Shown here: piece by piece, positions 50,865 through 59,746 of the stretch | Layout: every line of letters begins with the position of its first letter | How positions within the stretch are numbered: position 1 is the first letter of the stretch | NCBI GenBank assembly: GCA_052266715.1 | Contig: JBQPRB010000008.1 | Length of the DNA stretch: 64,000 bases | Strand: one strand, 5' to 3' | From: Jeotgalibaca sp052266715 | GTDB lineage: Bacteria > Bacillota > Bacilli > Lactobacillales > Aerococcaceae | The notes under the pieces: generated by a model | Seen by the model: the letters and a program-made list of their open reading frames with translations, nothing else | The model's database searches: none | Told to the model about the DNA's origin: nothing | Made by a program: the position numbers and the translations under genes

Positions 50865-51737
50865 ATGAAGCCTATTACTTTACTGATTATGGAAGCATTA
50901 CATGAAAGAATGGAATTGGGTATAGAGGATAAAAGGTATTTGGGGCAGCTTGAGAAAGGTTTTGATGGTGAGTTTAAATTTTGTGAGCGTTTGACTTCGA
51001 TGACGTGCCCTCATATTTTATTGACGGATATGAGTTTGAATCCCAAATATGCGGGTCAGGTTCAAATCGATGCTTTGTTGCTTGTGAAAGACTCAGTCAT
51101 TATTTATGAGGTTAAGAATTACCGCGGCGACTGGATTTATGGAGAAGAAAGCTACCGCAATGGGGAAATTGAGATTCCGAATCCAATGATTCAAGCGTTG
51201 CGGTCGAAAAATAATTTCAAAAACTTTTTAAAAGAGATTGGGTATGTTGGTATCAATGTTGAAGTGTGTGTTGCGTTTGTTAATCCTGATTTCACTTTGT
51301 ACCAAGCTCCGGCCGCTAAAAATGTCATTTTTGTATCGCAGATAAAAAATCATATTGCGCGGCATGATCAGTACCCGCGACCAATTGCTTTTGAGTTTCA
51401 TGAATTAGCAGTAGCTTTGCGGGCAGCTGCACTTCCAGGCAAAGCATTTCAAAAGCAAATTCCGGCGTATAGTTTTGAGTCGCTCAGGAAAGGCGTGCGT
51501 TGTGGGAGTTGTGGAAGCTTGGCCCAGAGAGTTTCCCAGAGGACGCATCAGTGCAAGAGGTGCGGCTGCTTGGGTTTGAATAATGATGGCGTTGTTCGAG
51601 CGATCGAGGAGTTTCAGTTGTTGTTTCCAGGGAAGCGATTGACTGGACGGGTGCTGATGGAATGGTGCGATGGGGTATTGTCGAATTCTCAGTGTAAGAA
51701 GATAATAAAGGAAAAGCTCACTCAAAACGGTGAGTAG
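50865..51737 (+). CDS. NERD domain protein with C-terminal zinc ribbon
   Basis: A 290-residue protein. The NERD (nuclease-related) domain is at about residues 25-145, with the PD-(D/E)XK-like core IDALLLVKDSVIIYEVKNYRGDW. A C-terminal CGSCG...CKRCGC zinc ribbon lies at about 210-232, followed by a short helical tail. A DNA-processing role is plausible but unproven. The ATG at 50865 has AAGGAGG 7 nt upstream. Its last codons form one arm of a 20-bp inverted repeat shared with the aro operon end. Confidence 0.85.
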   Translation: MKPITLLIMEALHERMELGIEDKRYLGQLEKGFDGEFKFCERLTSMTCPHILLTDMSLNPKYAGQVQIDALLLVKDSVIIYEVKNYRGDWIYGEESYRNGEIEIPNPMIQALRSKNNFKNFLKEIGYVGINVEVCVAFVNPDFTLYQAPAAKNVIFVSQIKNHIARHDQYPRPIAFEFHELAVALRAAALPGKAFQKQIPAYSFESLRKGVRCGSCGSLAQRVSQRTHQCKRCGCLGLNNDGVVRAIEEFQLLFPGKRLTGRVLMEWCDGVLSNSQCKKIIKEKLTQNGE

Positions 51738-51880
51738 GCTATTTTGTCAAAAATGGCTCACTCAAAGTCAGATTTTTATTTGAGTGAGCCAATTCCAGAA
51801 AAAAAGCTCACTCGTGTTGAATTATCAGCTTGAGTGAGCTTTTTTGGGTCGAATGGCCTACTCACCGTTTTGAGTAGGCC
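51716..51880. terminator. nested hairpin cluster between convergent genes
   Basis: An outer 20-bp perfect inverted repeat (51720-51739 with 51856-51875) encloses two hairpins built on GCTCACTC/GAGTGAGC (51755-51790 and 51805-51840). The right arm also forms its own hairpin GGCCTACTC/GAGTAGGCC. T-runs follow on both strands. It lies between the NERD gene and chorismate mutase and probably acts as a multi-step bidirectional terminator. Confidence 0.7.
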
Positions 51881-51886
51881 ATTTTA

Positions 51887-52150
51887 TTATATTTTCTCTT
51901 GAATACTTCTCGAAATAGCCATTAATCCGGTATAAAAATCCGCGATTTCGGACTCATACTCGGAGTGAACAAGACGTTCTTGATTACGACGAATCACGAC
52001 GTCCTCACGCGAACTATCCAGCACCGGTAAGTCATGGGCTATTTTATAAGCCGCAACCTTTTTAGCCACTTCAAAGCGCTGTTCAACCAGGCGCGTTAGC
52101 TGTTGGTCGATCTGGTCAATCTCTAAACGATAGTGTTCTAATTCGGTCAT
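51887..52150 (-). CDS. chorismate mutase (AroQ class)
   Basis: An 87-residue all-helical AroQ-type chorismate mutase that converts chorismate to prephenate. Family residues: LEHYRLEIDQIDQQLTRLVEQR at the start, AAYKIAHDLPVLDSSRE and the final helix. The pheA gene at the other end of the operon lacks a mutase domain, so this supplies the activity. It overlaps aroC by 4 nt and is the last gene of the minus-strand aro operon. Confidence 0.9.
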   Translation of the reverse strand: MTELEHYRLEIDQIDQQLTRLVEQRFEVAKKVAAYKIAHDLPVLDSSREDVVIRRNQERLVHSEYESEIADFYTGLMAISRSIQEKI

Positions 52151-53241
52151 GCTTTATCACGTCCTAAAATCAAGTCCATCAGGCCGATTGCGGTAACAGC
52201 TTCCAGAACCGGTAGCACGCGCGGAACGATACATGGATCGTGGCGGCCAAAGACTTCCAGGTCCGCATGTTCCTGCGATTCAATGTCAATTGTCTGCTGC
52301 TTCTTCTCGATTGAAGCTGGTGGCTTGATAGCTGTACGGAAAACGATTGGCATGCCGTAAGTAATACCGCCCAAAATGCCACCGTTATTGTTCGTGCGGG
52401 TTTTGATTTGGTTATTTTCATCGTAGTAGTATTCGTCGTTCGCTTCTGAACCGCGCATACGTGTGATGTCAAAACCGGCCCCAAATTCGATACCTTTAGT
52501 AGCAGGCACGGCAAACACTAAATGCGCCAAAATTGATTCAACTGAATCGAAGAATGGATTCCCATAACCAGCATCAATTCCCAAGACGAAAGTCTCGACA
52601 ATTCCACCAACGGAATCTTTGTCTTCCTTGGCATCCACAATGACTTGATGCATCGCATCACGTTTTGAGGCATCAAAAACTGGCAACTGCACGCGTTTCA
52701 TCTCGGCAATTTGCTCAGCAGTCACGCCCTCTTGTGCATCAAAGCGCTCATCCTCTACCGTCCCAATTGCCTGAACATGCGAACCGATGACAATTCCTTT
52801 TTTTTGTAGCCACTGTTGGGCAATCGCACCGGCAAATACTAAAGGCGCTGTAATCCGACCTGAAAAATGACCACTACCACGGTAATCATTGAAGCCGTCG
52901 TAACGCACTTTCCCTGGATAATCGGCTTGGCCCGGACGCATCAAACGTTTCATTTGGCTGTAGTCCTTTGAGCGCGTATTCGTATTCCAGATCAAAGCCG
53001 TCAAAGGCGCCCCAGTCGTTTTGCCATCCAACAATCCACTCACGATATCAGGTTCGTCTTTCTCTTTACGCGGTGTTGTCAACTCATTCTGACCCGGCGC
53101 GCGGCGTGCCATTTCTACCATCACCGCATCCATATCTATCTCCAAACCTGCTGGCAAACCATTAATCGTCACACCAATCGCGCGGCCGTGTGATTCACCA
53201 AAAATCGATAATTCTAAATTATTTCCCCAAATTCCACTCAC
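52147..53241 (-). CDS. aroC: chorismate synthase
   Basis: Makes chorismate from EPSP; needs reduced FMN. The 364-residue product has GESHGRAIGVTINGLPAGL, the RRAPGQNE and DYRGSGHFSGRITAPLVFAGA motifs and the C-terminal RHDPCIVPR. The start is a GTG with AGGAGG 8 nt upstream, giving MSGIWGNNLELSIFGE as in homologues; it overlaps aroA by 23 nt. Confidence 0.96.
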   Translation of the reverse strand: MSGIWGNNLELSIFGESHGRAIGVTINGLPAGLEIDMDAVMVEMARRAPGQNELTTPRKEKDEPDIVSGLLDGKTTGAPLTALIWNTNTRSKDYSQMKRLMRPGQADYPGKVRYDGFNDYRGSGHFSGRITAPLVFAGAIAQQWLQKKGIVIGSHVQAIGTVEDERFDAQEGVTAEQIAEMKRVQLPVFDASKRDAMHQVIVDAKEDKDSVGGIVETFVLGIDAGYGNPFFDSVESILAHLVFAVPATKGIEFGAGFDITRMRGSEANDEYYYDENNQIKTRTNNNGGILGGITYGMPIVFRTAIKPPASIEKKQQTIDIESQEHADLEVFGRHDPCIVPRVLPVLEAVTAIGLMDLILGRDKA

Positions 53242-54529
53242 TAACTTGTCCTCCTAATGCTTCAAATTCTTGCCAAAATGTTGGGTATGATTTCGAAACA
53301 TACTCTGCATCTTTAATAACAATATCTTTTTCCGAAACGGTACTCGCGATTGCCAACATCATGGCCATGCGATGATCCTTGTGGCTCCATCCCGTTGCAT
53401 CGCCCTTCAAGCCCGGCACGCCCGTAATATGGAGTTCTTCACCAACCACACGAATGTCTGCCCCAAGTTTCGCCAACTCTTCCTTTGTGGCTTCCAAACG
53501 ATCACTTTCCTTGATACGCAACCGTTTCAAGTTAATGATCCGCGTTTCCCCGGCACTCAAACTCGCAACCAATGCACTCACCGGAATAATATCCGGAACC
53601 TGGGCACCGTCAATCACGACATCTCCATTCAGACCATTTGGAGCCGAAGCAGTGACCGTATCGCCCTCAACTTTCATTTCCGCTCCGAGCTGTTCCAAAA
53701 TTCCCATGATGCCTTTATCACCCTGATTGGAGTCACTTTTCAACCCCGTCACCGCTACATCATTCCCCAATGCCCCTGCACTCAAGAAGAAAGCAGCTTG
53801 GGAATAGTCACCTTCAACCGTATAGTCATGGGCATGGTAGCTTTGGTTCCCCGGAATTTCAAAGCGACGTTCCATTTCATTAAACGTCACCGAAATACCA
53901 AATTCGCGTAACACTTCCAACGTCAATTCCAGGTAACCGATTGACTCCAACTCCGTTGTGATCGCAATCACCGAATCACCCGCCAACAACGGCAACGTGA
54001 ACAACAACCCCGTGATAAATTGGGAGCTGACATTCCCCGCCATTTCATACCGACCGGCGCTCAAACGACCGGAGACGGTTAAATCTAATTCTGGTGTTCC
54101 GGATGTTTTGAAAAGTAAACCCTGCTCGTTAAATATCTTTTCATATGTATCCATCGGGCGCGAACCTAATTTACCACGACCCACGAAACGTGTTTCACCT
54201 TCGAACAATGTCGCAATCGGGATGAAGAAACGCAATGTCGATCCGGATTCATTGGCATCGATGACACGCTTTTCAGACGTTTCATTTTTCCAAACACCTT
54301 CAATGACCAGACGCTTACGGGTGCCTACATCCAGAATCTCGATTTCCGCGCCGAAAGCCTTCATTCCTTCAATCGTTGCGATGATGTCATCGGACAAATC
54401 GATATTGTCGATGACACTCTTGCCTTTAGCCAAACATGCCGCAATTATAGCGCGGTGTGCCATACTTTTCGATGGGGGTATATTTACCGTCCCGCTTAAT
54501 TTACTCGGTTTAATCAATAAATCTGTCAT
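53219..54529 (-). CDS. aroA: 3-phosphoshikimate 1-carboxyvinyltransferase (EPSP synthase)
   Basis: Adds PEP to shikimate 3-phosphate. The 436-residue product has the family features PPSKSMAHRAIIAACLA, LGSRPMDTYEKIF, KESDRLEATKEELAKLGADI and DHRMAMMLAIAS. The glyphosate-contact loop reads NESGSTLRFFIP. ATG overlaps the aroB stop region by one nt; AAAGGA lies upstream inside aroB. Confidence 0.96.
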   Translation of the reverse strand: MTDLLIKPSKLSGTVNIPPSKSMAHRAIIAACLAKGKSVIDNIDLSDDIIATIEGMKAFGAEIEILDVGTRKRLVIEGVWKNETSEKRVIDANESGSTLRFFIPIATLFEGETRFVGRGKLGSRPMDTYEKIFNEQGLLFKTSGTPELDLTVSGRLSAGRYEMAGNVSSQFITGLLFTLPLLAGDSVIAITTELESIGYLELTLEVLREFGISVTFNEMERRFEIPGNQSYHAHDYTVEGDYSQAAFFLSAGALGNDVAVTGLKSDSNQGDKGIMGILEQLGAEMKVEGDTVTASAPNGLNGDVVIDGAQVPDIIPVSALVASLSAGETRIINLKRLRIKESDRLEATKEELAKLGADIRVVGEELHITGVPGLKGDATGWSHKDHRMAMMLAIASTVSEKDIVIKDAEYVSKSYPTFWQEFEALGGQVSEWNLGK

Positions 54530-55615
54530 TTAGCTTTCGTGTCCTTTCAATAATGGTGAGAAGAAATCAACCGGTGCCGCCATCGTACGGGATGAACCAA
54601 TGGCATCCAGTACCACCACGAACAATGCATTTTGAATATTCTTCTTGTCATTTTTGATGAGTGGCAAAATATATTTGTAGTCAGAGGCCACTGTTAATTC
54701 TGTCGGTAATTGATACTGTCTCAAAATCGCTTCAATAGCAGCCGTTGATCCATTTTCACTCAGACCCAGTGCTTCCGTCAAGCGATTAATGGCTACCATG
54801 CCAATGGAAATCGCCTGTCCATGCGTGTATTTTTCGTAATGATAATACGCCTCGATCGCATGACCAACCGTATGGCCAAAATTCAAAAGCATCCGTTCGG
54901 ACGTATCTTTTTCATCTGACTGTACCAAGTCTCTTTTGATTGTACAACAAATCGCAATGACATCCTCAATGTCTGCCATGACTTCGGCCCGCGTTTGATA
55001 ACCTTTTAGCTGATTAAAGAATTGGGCATCATGGATGCAGCCATATTTGATTACTTCGGCCATGCCGTCATTAAACGTTGAATCAGCTAATGTCGTCAAC
55101 ACTTCCGGGTCGATGACAACTAGTTTCGGATGATAAAAGGCACCCACCAGGTTCTTTCCTTCCGGCAAATCAATCGCGACTTTACCACCGACACTGCTGT
55201 CCACTTGGGCAAGCAAGGTTGTCGGAACTTGGACGAAATCAATCCCGCGTAAGTAGCTTGCCGCCGCGAAACCGGCCAAGTCCCCAATGACGCCACCACC
55301 GAGCGCAATCATCAAGTCACTGCGCGAAAGGCCAAAAGCAATCAATCGGGAAAAAATGGCTTGCAAATTTTCCATCGATTTTGCCTGTTCACCTGGTTCG
55401 AGGATAATCATCTCGATTTCAAAACCGGCATCGGTCAGCTGTGTGACTACCTGCTCGCCATAAAAACGATACACGTTTTGATCCGTCACAATCGCGATTT
55501 TTTTGTTTTTATAAATGCTTTTGATTTCTTCAGCCAATTGATTCAATAAGCCTTTTTGAATTTTTAAAGGATAATGAATATCTTCTGTTGCTACATCAAC
55601 TGTCAGGACTGACAT
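54530..55615 (-). CDS. aroB: 3-dehydroquinate synthase
   Basis: Converts DAHP to 3-dehydroquinate, NAD- and metal-dependent. The 361-residue product has the family motifs ALGGGVIGDLAGFAAASYLRG, PTTLLAQVDSSVGGK, LLNFGHTVGHAIEA and the metal-binding HGQAISIGM. It follows aroF by 11 bp. Confidence 0.96.
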   Translation of the reverse strand: MSVLTVDVATEDIHYPLKIQKGLLNQLAEEIKSIYKNKKIAIVTDQNVYRFYGEQVVTQLTDAGFEIEMIILEPGEQAKSMENLQAIFSRLIAFGLSRSDLMIALGGGVIGDLAGFAAASYLRGIDFVQVPTTLLAQVDSSVGGKVAIDLPEGKNLVGAFYHPKLVVIDPEVLTTLADSTFNDGMAEVIKYGCIHDAQFFNQLKGYQTRAEVMADIEDVIAICCTIKRDLVQSDEKDTSERMLLNFGHTVGHAIEAYYHYEKYTHGQAISIGMVAINRLTEALGLSENGSTAAIEAILRQYQLPTELTVASDYKYILPLIKNDKKNIQNALFVVVLDAIGSSRTMAAPVDFFSPLLKGHES

Positions 55616-55626
55616 ACTTTCACCTC

Positions 55627-56667
55627 TTAGTTTAATATGTTTACTGCTTTAGGCGCAATTGTCCGTTCCTCTACTTGCGCGTAAACACGCAATTGTTCCA
55701 TCAATTTATCGAACTCATCAGGTGTCAGACATTGTTCCCCATCGCTCCATGCATTTGCTGGATCCGCATGCGTTTCAATCATCAATCCATCTGCTCCTGC
55801 AGCAACACCCGCTTTAGCCCCTGCCGGCACTAAGTAGGATTGCCCACCCGCGTGACTTGGGTCGATAATGATAGGTAAATGGGTTTTTTTCTGCAAAACA
55901 GGCACGGCCTGGATGTCCAGTGTATTACGTGTCTCGGTTTCGAAGGTACGGATACCGCGTTCACAAAGGATGACGTTGCCGTTTCCTTCAGACATAATGT
56001 ACTCGGCTGACATCAACCACTCTTTGTAAGTTGCGGATAGACCACGTTTCAAAAGAATAGGGGTTTGAGTTTTACCGATTTCTTTCAAAAGGTCAAAGTT
56101 TTGCATATTACGTGCACCGATTTGGATGACGTCCACACGGTCTACGAATTCATCCAGATATTTGGTGGACATTAATTCGGAAACAATTGGCATACCCGTT
56201 TCTTTCTTGGCAAGTTCCAATAGGCGTAAACCGTCCAATTCCAAGCCTTGGAAAGAGTAAGGAGAAGTTCTTGGTTTGAACGCACCACCACGGATGAAGT
56301 TTGCTCCCGCAGCTTTCATGCGTTTGGCAATGCTTACGATTTGCTCTTCACTTTCAACCGAGCAAGGTCCGGCAATGATTGCTAACTGTTTGCCGCCGAT
56401 GATCTCGTTACCGACCCGAATTTGCGTGTTTTCGGGATGGAAAGCACGGTTCGCCAGTTTGTAAGGTTCGGAAACACGCAGTACTTCGGCCACGTTCTTG
56501 TCAGCTCGGATGGTGCGGATATCAACGGTTGCTGTATCGCCGGTTACCCCGATTACGTCACGTTCTGTCCCTTCAATGATTACCGGATTTAGTCCAGCTT
56601 CTGTGATATGTCCCATCACTTCTTTTACTTCTTCTACGGTTGCGTTTCTTTTCATTACAATAATCAT
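55627..56667 (-). CDS. aroF: 3-deoxy-7-phosphoheptulonate synthase (AroF type Ib with regulatory N-domain)
   Basis: First shikimate step: PEP + erythrose 4-phosphate to DAHP. The 346-residue product has an N-terminal ferredoxin-like/ACT-type regulatory domain (about 1-85) and a class Ib TIM barrel (AIIAGPCSVES, FIRGGAFKPRTSPYSFQG, QIGARNMQNF, IIDPSHAGG). The start is the ATG at 56667 with AAGGAG upstream; the ATG at 56715 lies inside pheA. The N-domain suggests feedback control by aromatic acids or prephenate. Confidence 0.94.
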   Translation of the reverse strand: MIIVMKRNATVEEVKEVMGHITEAGLNPVIIEGTERDVIGVTGDTATVDIRTIRADKNVAEVLRVSEPYKLANRAFHPENTQIRVGNEIIGGKQLAIIAGPCSVESEEQIVSIAKRMKAAGANFIRGGAFKPRTSPYSFQGLELDGLRLLELAKKETGMPIVSELMSTKYLDEFVDRVDVIQIGARNMQNFDLLKEIGKTQTPILLKRGLSATYKEWLMSAEYIMSEGNGNVILCERGIRTFETETRNTLDIQAVPVLQKKTHLPIIIDPSHAGGQSYLVPAGAKAGVAAGADGLMIETHADPANAWSDGEQCLTPDEFDKLMEQLRVYAQVEERTIAPKAVNILN

Positions 56668-56680
56668 AATTAATCTCTCC

Positions 56681-57520
56681 TTAGTTATTATATTCTTTAT
56701 CGTTCCGACGTTCAAACTGCCCTAGAATCTGGATTTGGTTGACTGCTTGTAAAACGGTTTGCCACAAAACTTCGAATGAAACTGCCATATGTGACATGTC
56801 CAATTCAAGAAAGAATCCATAGGCAAAAGGTTTACCAGGAATCGGACGGGCATTGAGTGATAATAAGTTACAATTCAAAATCCCAAAAATCTGTAGGAGT
56901 TTCGAAAGTGCGCCTGGTTCGTGCCGGACTTCCAGGTACAAGGATAATTGGTTGCCTTGTAACACTATGTCGTCTGTATGTTTCATAATATAAAAACGGG
57001 TCGTATTTGATTCCTCCGTTTGGATGTTTGTTGCGATCGGTTCCAAACCGTACAATTTACCCGCTCGTGGATTCGCTATGGCTGCCATATAAGGCTGGTT
57101 CTGTTCATGCACATGGGCCGCTGATTTGGCGGTGTCACCGTAAGCTTGTGCCTTGATATGCGGATGATGGGAAAGAAATTTTTCGCATTGAGACAAGGCT
57201 TCTGGATGCGAATAAATTTCCGTAATATCCTCCAATTTGCTACCGGGAATACCGAAAAGCATATAGTTAATCGGCTCATAGCGATCTGAGACAGCAACAA
57301 TCGGCTGGCTTCGGAACAAATCCGCGGTTCTGGTGATGAAGCCGGTGGTAGAATTTTCTACCGGAATAATGGCTGTACTTAATTTTTTATTTGCCAAATC
57401 AGCAATTAGTTCGGGGAACGTCGCATAGCCGATTGCTTCGACATCCGGAATATTTTTACATTCATTTTGTAATGCCACTTCGCTGTTTGAGCCTGGTACT
57501 CCTAGATAACCTACTTTCAA
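56681..57520 (-). CDS. pheA: prephenate dehydratase
   Basis: Converts prephenate to phenylpyruvate for Phe. The 279-residue product has the dehydratase motifs YLGVPGSNSEVAL, IPVENSTTGFI, TRFYIM and a C-terminal ACT domain with the Phe-binding HEPGALSKLLQIFG. It is the first structural gene after the attenuator, directly behind the terminator at 57552-57585. No mutase domain is fused. Confidence 0.93.
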   Translation of the reverse strand: MKVGYLGVPGSNSEVALQNECKNIPDVEAIGYATFPELIADLANKKLSTAIIPVENSTTGFITRTADLFRSQPIVAVSDRYEPINYMLFGIPGSKLEDITEIYSHPEALSQCEKFLSHHPHIKAQAYGDTAKSAAHVHEQNQPYMAAIANPRAGKLYGLEPIATNIQTEESNTTRFYIMKHTDDIVLQGNQLSLYLEVRHEPGALSKLLQIFGILNCNLLSLNARPIPGKPFAYGFFLELDMSHMAVSFEVLWQTVLQAVNQIQILGQFERRNDKEYNN

Positions 57521-57551
57521 ATGCCCATCCCCTCCTTATTTTTTAAAAAAA

Positions 57552-57842
57552 GAAACTCTGCTTAGAAAGAACTAAGCAGAGTTTCCAGTCTATCCCGTTA
57601 CGTCGCTAACAGAATATATATTTGACCAACCGCTAAGTTATTTCTAAGCGGCCGGTGTTGCATGTAAAATCAAGCCACTTTAGATATGAAAGTTTCTCAC
57701 TGTTCATACCCAAAGTGCGGATATGAACCTATCTAAAGTAGCTAAAGTATGTAGATAAGTTGTTCCATTGCTTGTTTAACATGTCATTACCCCGTTTCCT
57801 TTTGTTGTTACTAATCATAAACAAAGAAAATTAAAATTGCAA
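57552..57842 (-). promoter_or_regulatory. aro operon leader with promoter and attenuator
   Basis: Promoter TTGCAA (57837-57842), 17 bp, TATGAT (57814-57819) on the minus strand. The roughly 250-nt leader then holds a 17-codon peptide gene (57729-57782), a long stem (57674-57742) whose outer arm covers the last Tyr-Phe codons, a CCGCTTAG stem (57630-57651), and a perfect 14-bp terminator (57552-57565 with 57572-57585) with a seven-T run. GCTTAGAAA (57641-57649, read on the minus strand) is perfectly complementary to TTTCTAAGC in the terminator 3' arm and could act as antiterminator. No T-box core sequence was found. Confidence 0.75.
57729..57782 (-). CDS. aro operon leader peptide
   Basis: A 17-codon open frame, MLNKQWNNLSTYFSYFR, with GGGG 7 nt before the ATG. 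It contains Trp, Tyr-Phe and Tyr-Phe, three of the operon's end products, and stops just before a hairpin whose 5' arm overlaps its last five codons. This is the layout of a ribosome-stalling leader peptide for attenuation. It has no predicted function as a protein. Inferred, not a known Firmicute leader. Confidence 0.65.
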   Translation of the reverse strand: MLNKQWNNLSTYFSYFR

Positions 57843-57882
57843 GTCTTTTCTAATTTTATTTTAACTTTATCGAAAATGAAGC

Positions 57883-57911
57883 TTGAATTTAGCTAGTTTC
57901 TTCCGTATAGT
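57883..57911 (+). promoter_or_regulatory. aroE operon promoter
   Basis: TTGAAT (57883-57888), 17 bp, TATAGT (57906-57911), about 36 bp before the aroE start. It is divergent from the aro leader promoter. Confidence 0.65.
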
Positions 57912-57946
57912 TATTTTCAAATGAAAAATAAGAAAAGGTGACCCAG

Positions 57947-58756
57947 TTGAAATTTTACGGATTATTCGGAGAAACGCTTGGACATAGCATTTCCCCCCAA
58001 ATACACAAAAAAATATACGAAATAGCCGGCATCGAGGGCGCTTATAAGAACTTTGAAATTGCAGCAGATGAACTGGAAGAGGCATTAACTGGTTTGAAAG
58101 TATTGGGCATTAGCGGTTCTAATGTAACCATTCCCTATAAACAAGCTTTCATACCTTTAATGGACTCACTCTCACCTTTGGCCGAACGCCTACATTCGGT
58201 TAATACAATAAAAAATAACAACGGTTATTTTGAAGGTTATAATACGGACTATGATGGCATCGCACTCACCTTTGAATTGAGAAATTGGCAGGTCAAGGAT
58301 AAACATACCTATATCCTTGGTTCCGGTGGTGCTTCGTTGGCGATTGCCCACTACTTCCAGGATCAAGGAGCCGCTTCGGTAACGATTGTATCCCGTTCGG
58401 CCGGGGAAATGGACGGTCCATGGGAATACATCGATTATGAAGAATTGACTGGTCGGACTGGTGATATTATCGTAAACTGCACACCAGTCGGGATGTATCC
58501 GAATGTGGATGCTTCACCCGTTGATGAAAGTGTAATAGCCAACTTTGAAATCCTGTTTGATATGACCTATAACCCGGTTGAAACAGTGTTTCTGCAAATA
58601 GGTAATCGCTTAGGAAAACAAACCACTAACGGATTGGACATGCTGGTTGGACAGGCCATCCGTTCGGTTGCGATTTGGGAAGACCGCGAATTCACCAAAG
58701 AAGAAGTACTCGAAATACTGAATTATTTCCGCGAGAATTGGACAGGTGCCTTATGA
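57947..58756 (+). CDS. aroE: shikimate dehydrogenase
   Basis: NADP-dependent reduction of 3-dehydroshikimate. The 269-residue product has GETLGHSISPQIH, SNVTIPYK (catalytic Lys), YNTDYDGI, the nucleotide motif LGSGGASLAIA and NTPVG-like CTPVGMYPN. I chose the TTG at 57947 (MKFYGLFGETLG) because AAGGTG lies 6 nt upstream; a GTG nine bases earlier overlaps that site. Divergent from the main aro operon; overlaps aroK by 4 nt. Confidence 0.93.
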   Translation: MKFYGLFGETLGHSISPQIHKKIYEIAGIEGAYKNFEIAADELEEALTGLKVLGISGSNVTIPYKQAFIPLMDSLSPLAERLHSVNTIKNNNGYFEGYNTDYDGIALTFELRNWQVKDKHTYILGSGGASLAIAHYFQDQGAASVTIVSRSAGEMDGPWEYIDYEELTGRTGDIIVNCTPVGMYPNVDASPVDESVIANFEILFDMTYNPVETVFLQIGNRLGKQTTNGLDMLVGQAIRSVAIWEDREFTKEEVLEILNYFRENWTGAL

Positions 58757-59277
58757 AAACGAATATCGTCTTAATTGGAATGCCTGGGAGTGGCAAAAGC
58801 ACGTTGGCAAAAATGTTGAGTCAACACTTGGGACTTGAACTGATTGATCTCGATGATGAGATTGAAAGGCAGGCAGGAAAAAAAATCAGCCAACTTTTTG
58901 AAAAAGGTGAAACGCATTTCCGCGCTGTCGAAACAGCTGTCACGAAAGCGGTCGCCCAAAAAAATCACGCCATCATTTCCACTGGCGGAGGCGTGATTCT
59001 AAAGGCTGAAAACATGGAGGCCCTAAAGGAAAATGGCGTCATCATCTTCCTCAACCGAAGCCTTGAACAAATCGCTAACGATGTCGAAGTGGGGACCCGC
59101 CCGCTTTTGGCTGAAGGCACACACAAATTAATAAAACTTCATGACGAACGGATTCATCTATATAAAAAGTACGCTGAAATCACCATTAAAAATAATGAGA
59201 CAACAGCAATTGCGATTGAACAGCTACTGGAACAATTACCCGAGTCGTTCAAGAAAGGACTGTCACATGAAATTTAA
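58753..59277 (+). CDS. aroK: shikimate kinase
   Basis: ATP-dependent phosphorylation of shikimate. A 174-residue P-loop kinase: IGMPGSGKSTLAKML, DLDDEIE (metal-binding and shikimate region), STGGGVILKAEN and the RPLL lid. ATG overlaps the aroE stop by ATGA. Confidence 0.95.
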   Translation: MKTNIVLIGMPGSGKSTLAKMLSQHLGLELIDLDDEIERQAGKKISQLFEKGETHFRAVETAVTKAVAQKNHAIISTGGGVILKAENMEALKENGVIIFLNRSLEQIANDVEVGTRPLLAEGTHKLIKLHDERIHLYKKYAEITIKNNETTAIAIEQLLEQLPESFKKGLSHEI

Positions 59278-59698
59278 AGTTATCAACGGACCAAACCTGA
59301 ATTTTCTGGGTATTCGCGAACCGGATATCTACGGCCAACTTACTTTGGCAGACATTAATGATAAAATAGCTACCTTTGCCAAGGAAAATGATCATGAAGC
59401 CAGCTTTTTCCAGAGCAATAGTGAAGGCGAAATCATCGATGCCATCCAAGCCGCTCATCACGAAAATTTTGACGGTATTATCATCAACCCGGGGGCTTAT
59501 ACGCATTATAGTTACGCCATCCACGATGCCCTGAAAAGTGTCACACCCCCAGCCGTCGAAATCCATCTGAGTGCCGTCCACACGCGGGAAGAGTTCCGCA
59601 AGATTTCCGTCACCGCGCCAGCGTGTGTCGGTCAAATCTCCGGATTTGGTGCCGATGGGTATATCCTGGGTATGATAGCATTAGAACGGAGACAATAA
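59267..59698 (+). CDS. aroQ: 3-dehydroquinate dehydratase, type II
   Basis: Dehydrates 3-dehydroquinate. The 143-residue type II enzyme has NGPNLNFLGIREPDIYG (catalytic Arg and Tyr), NPGAYTHYSYAIHDA (Asn) and EIHLSAVHTREEFR (His). AAAGGAC lies 6 nt before the ATG; it overlaps aroK by 11 nt and is the last gene of the plus-strand aroE-aroK-aroQ operon. Confidence 0.95.
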   Translation: MKFKVINGPNLNFLGIREPDIYGQLTLADINDKIATFAKENDHEASFFQSNSEGEIIDAIQAAHHENFDGIIINPGAYTHYSYAIHDALKSVTPPAVEIHLSAVHTREEFRKISVTAPACVGQISGFGADGYILGMIALERRQ

Positions 59699-59746
59699 AA
59701 TAAACGACGATTAGCTGTTGATAAAAATGCTAATCGTCGTTTATTT
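59698..59746. terminator. bidirectional terminator after aroQ
   Basis: A perfect 18-bp hairpin AAATAAACGACGATTAGC/GCTAATCGTCGTTTATTT with a 13-nt loop. T-rich on the plus strand; overlaps the aroQ stop. Confidence 0.75.

Noticed and set aside
57521..57842. T-box before pheA
   Set aside because: No AGGGTGGNACCGCG-like core occurs in the leader; the similar ACGGGATAGACTGG stretch does not fit.
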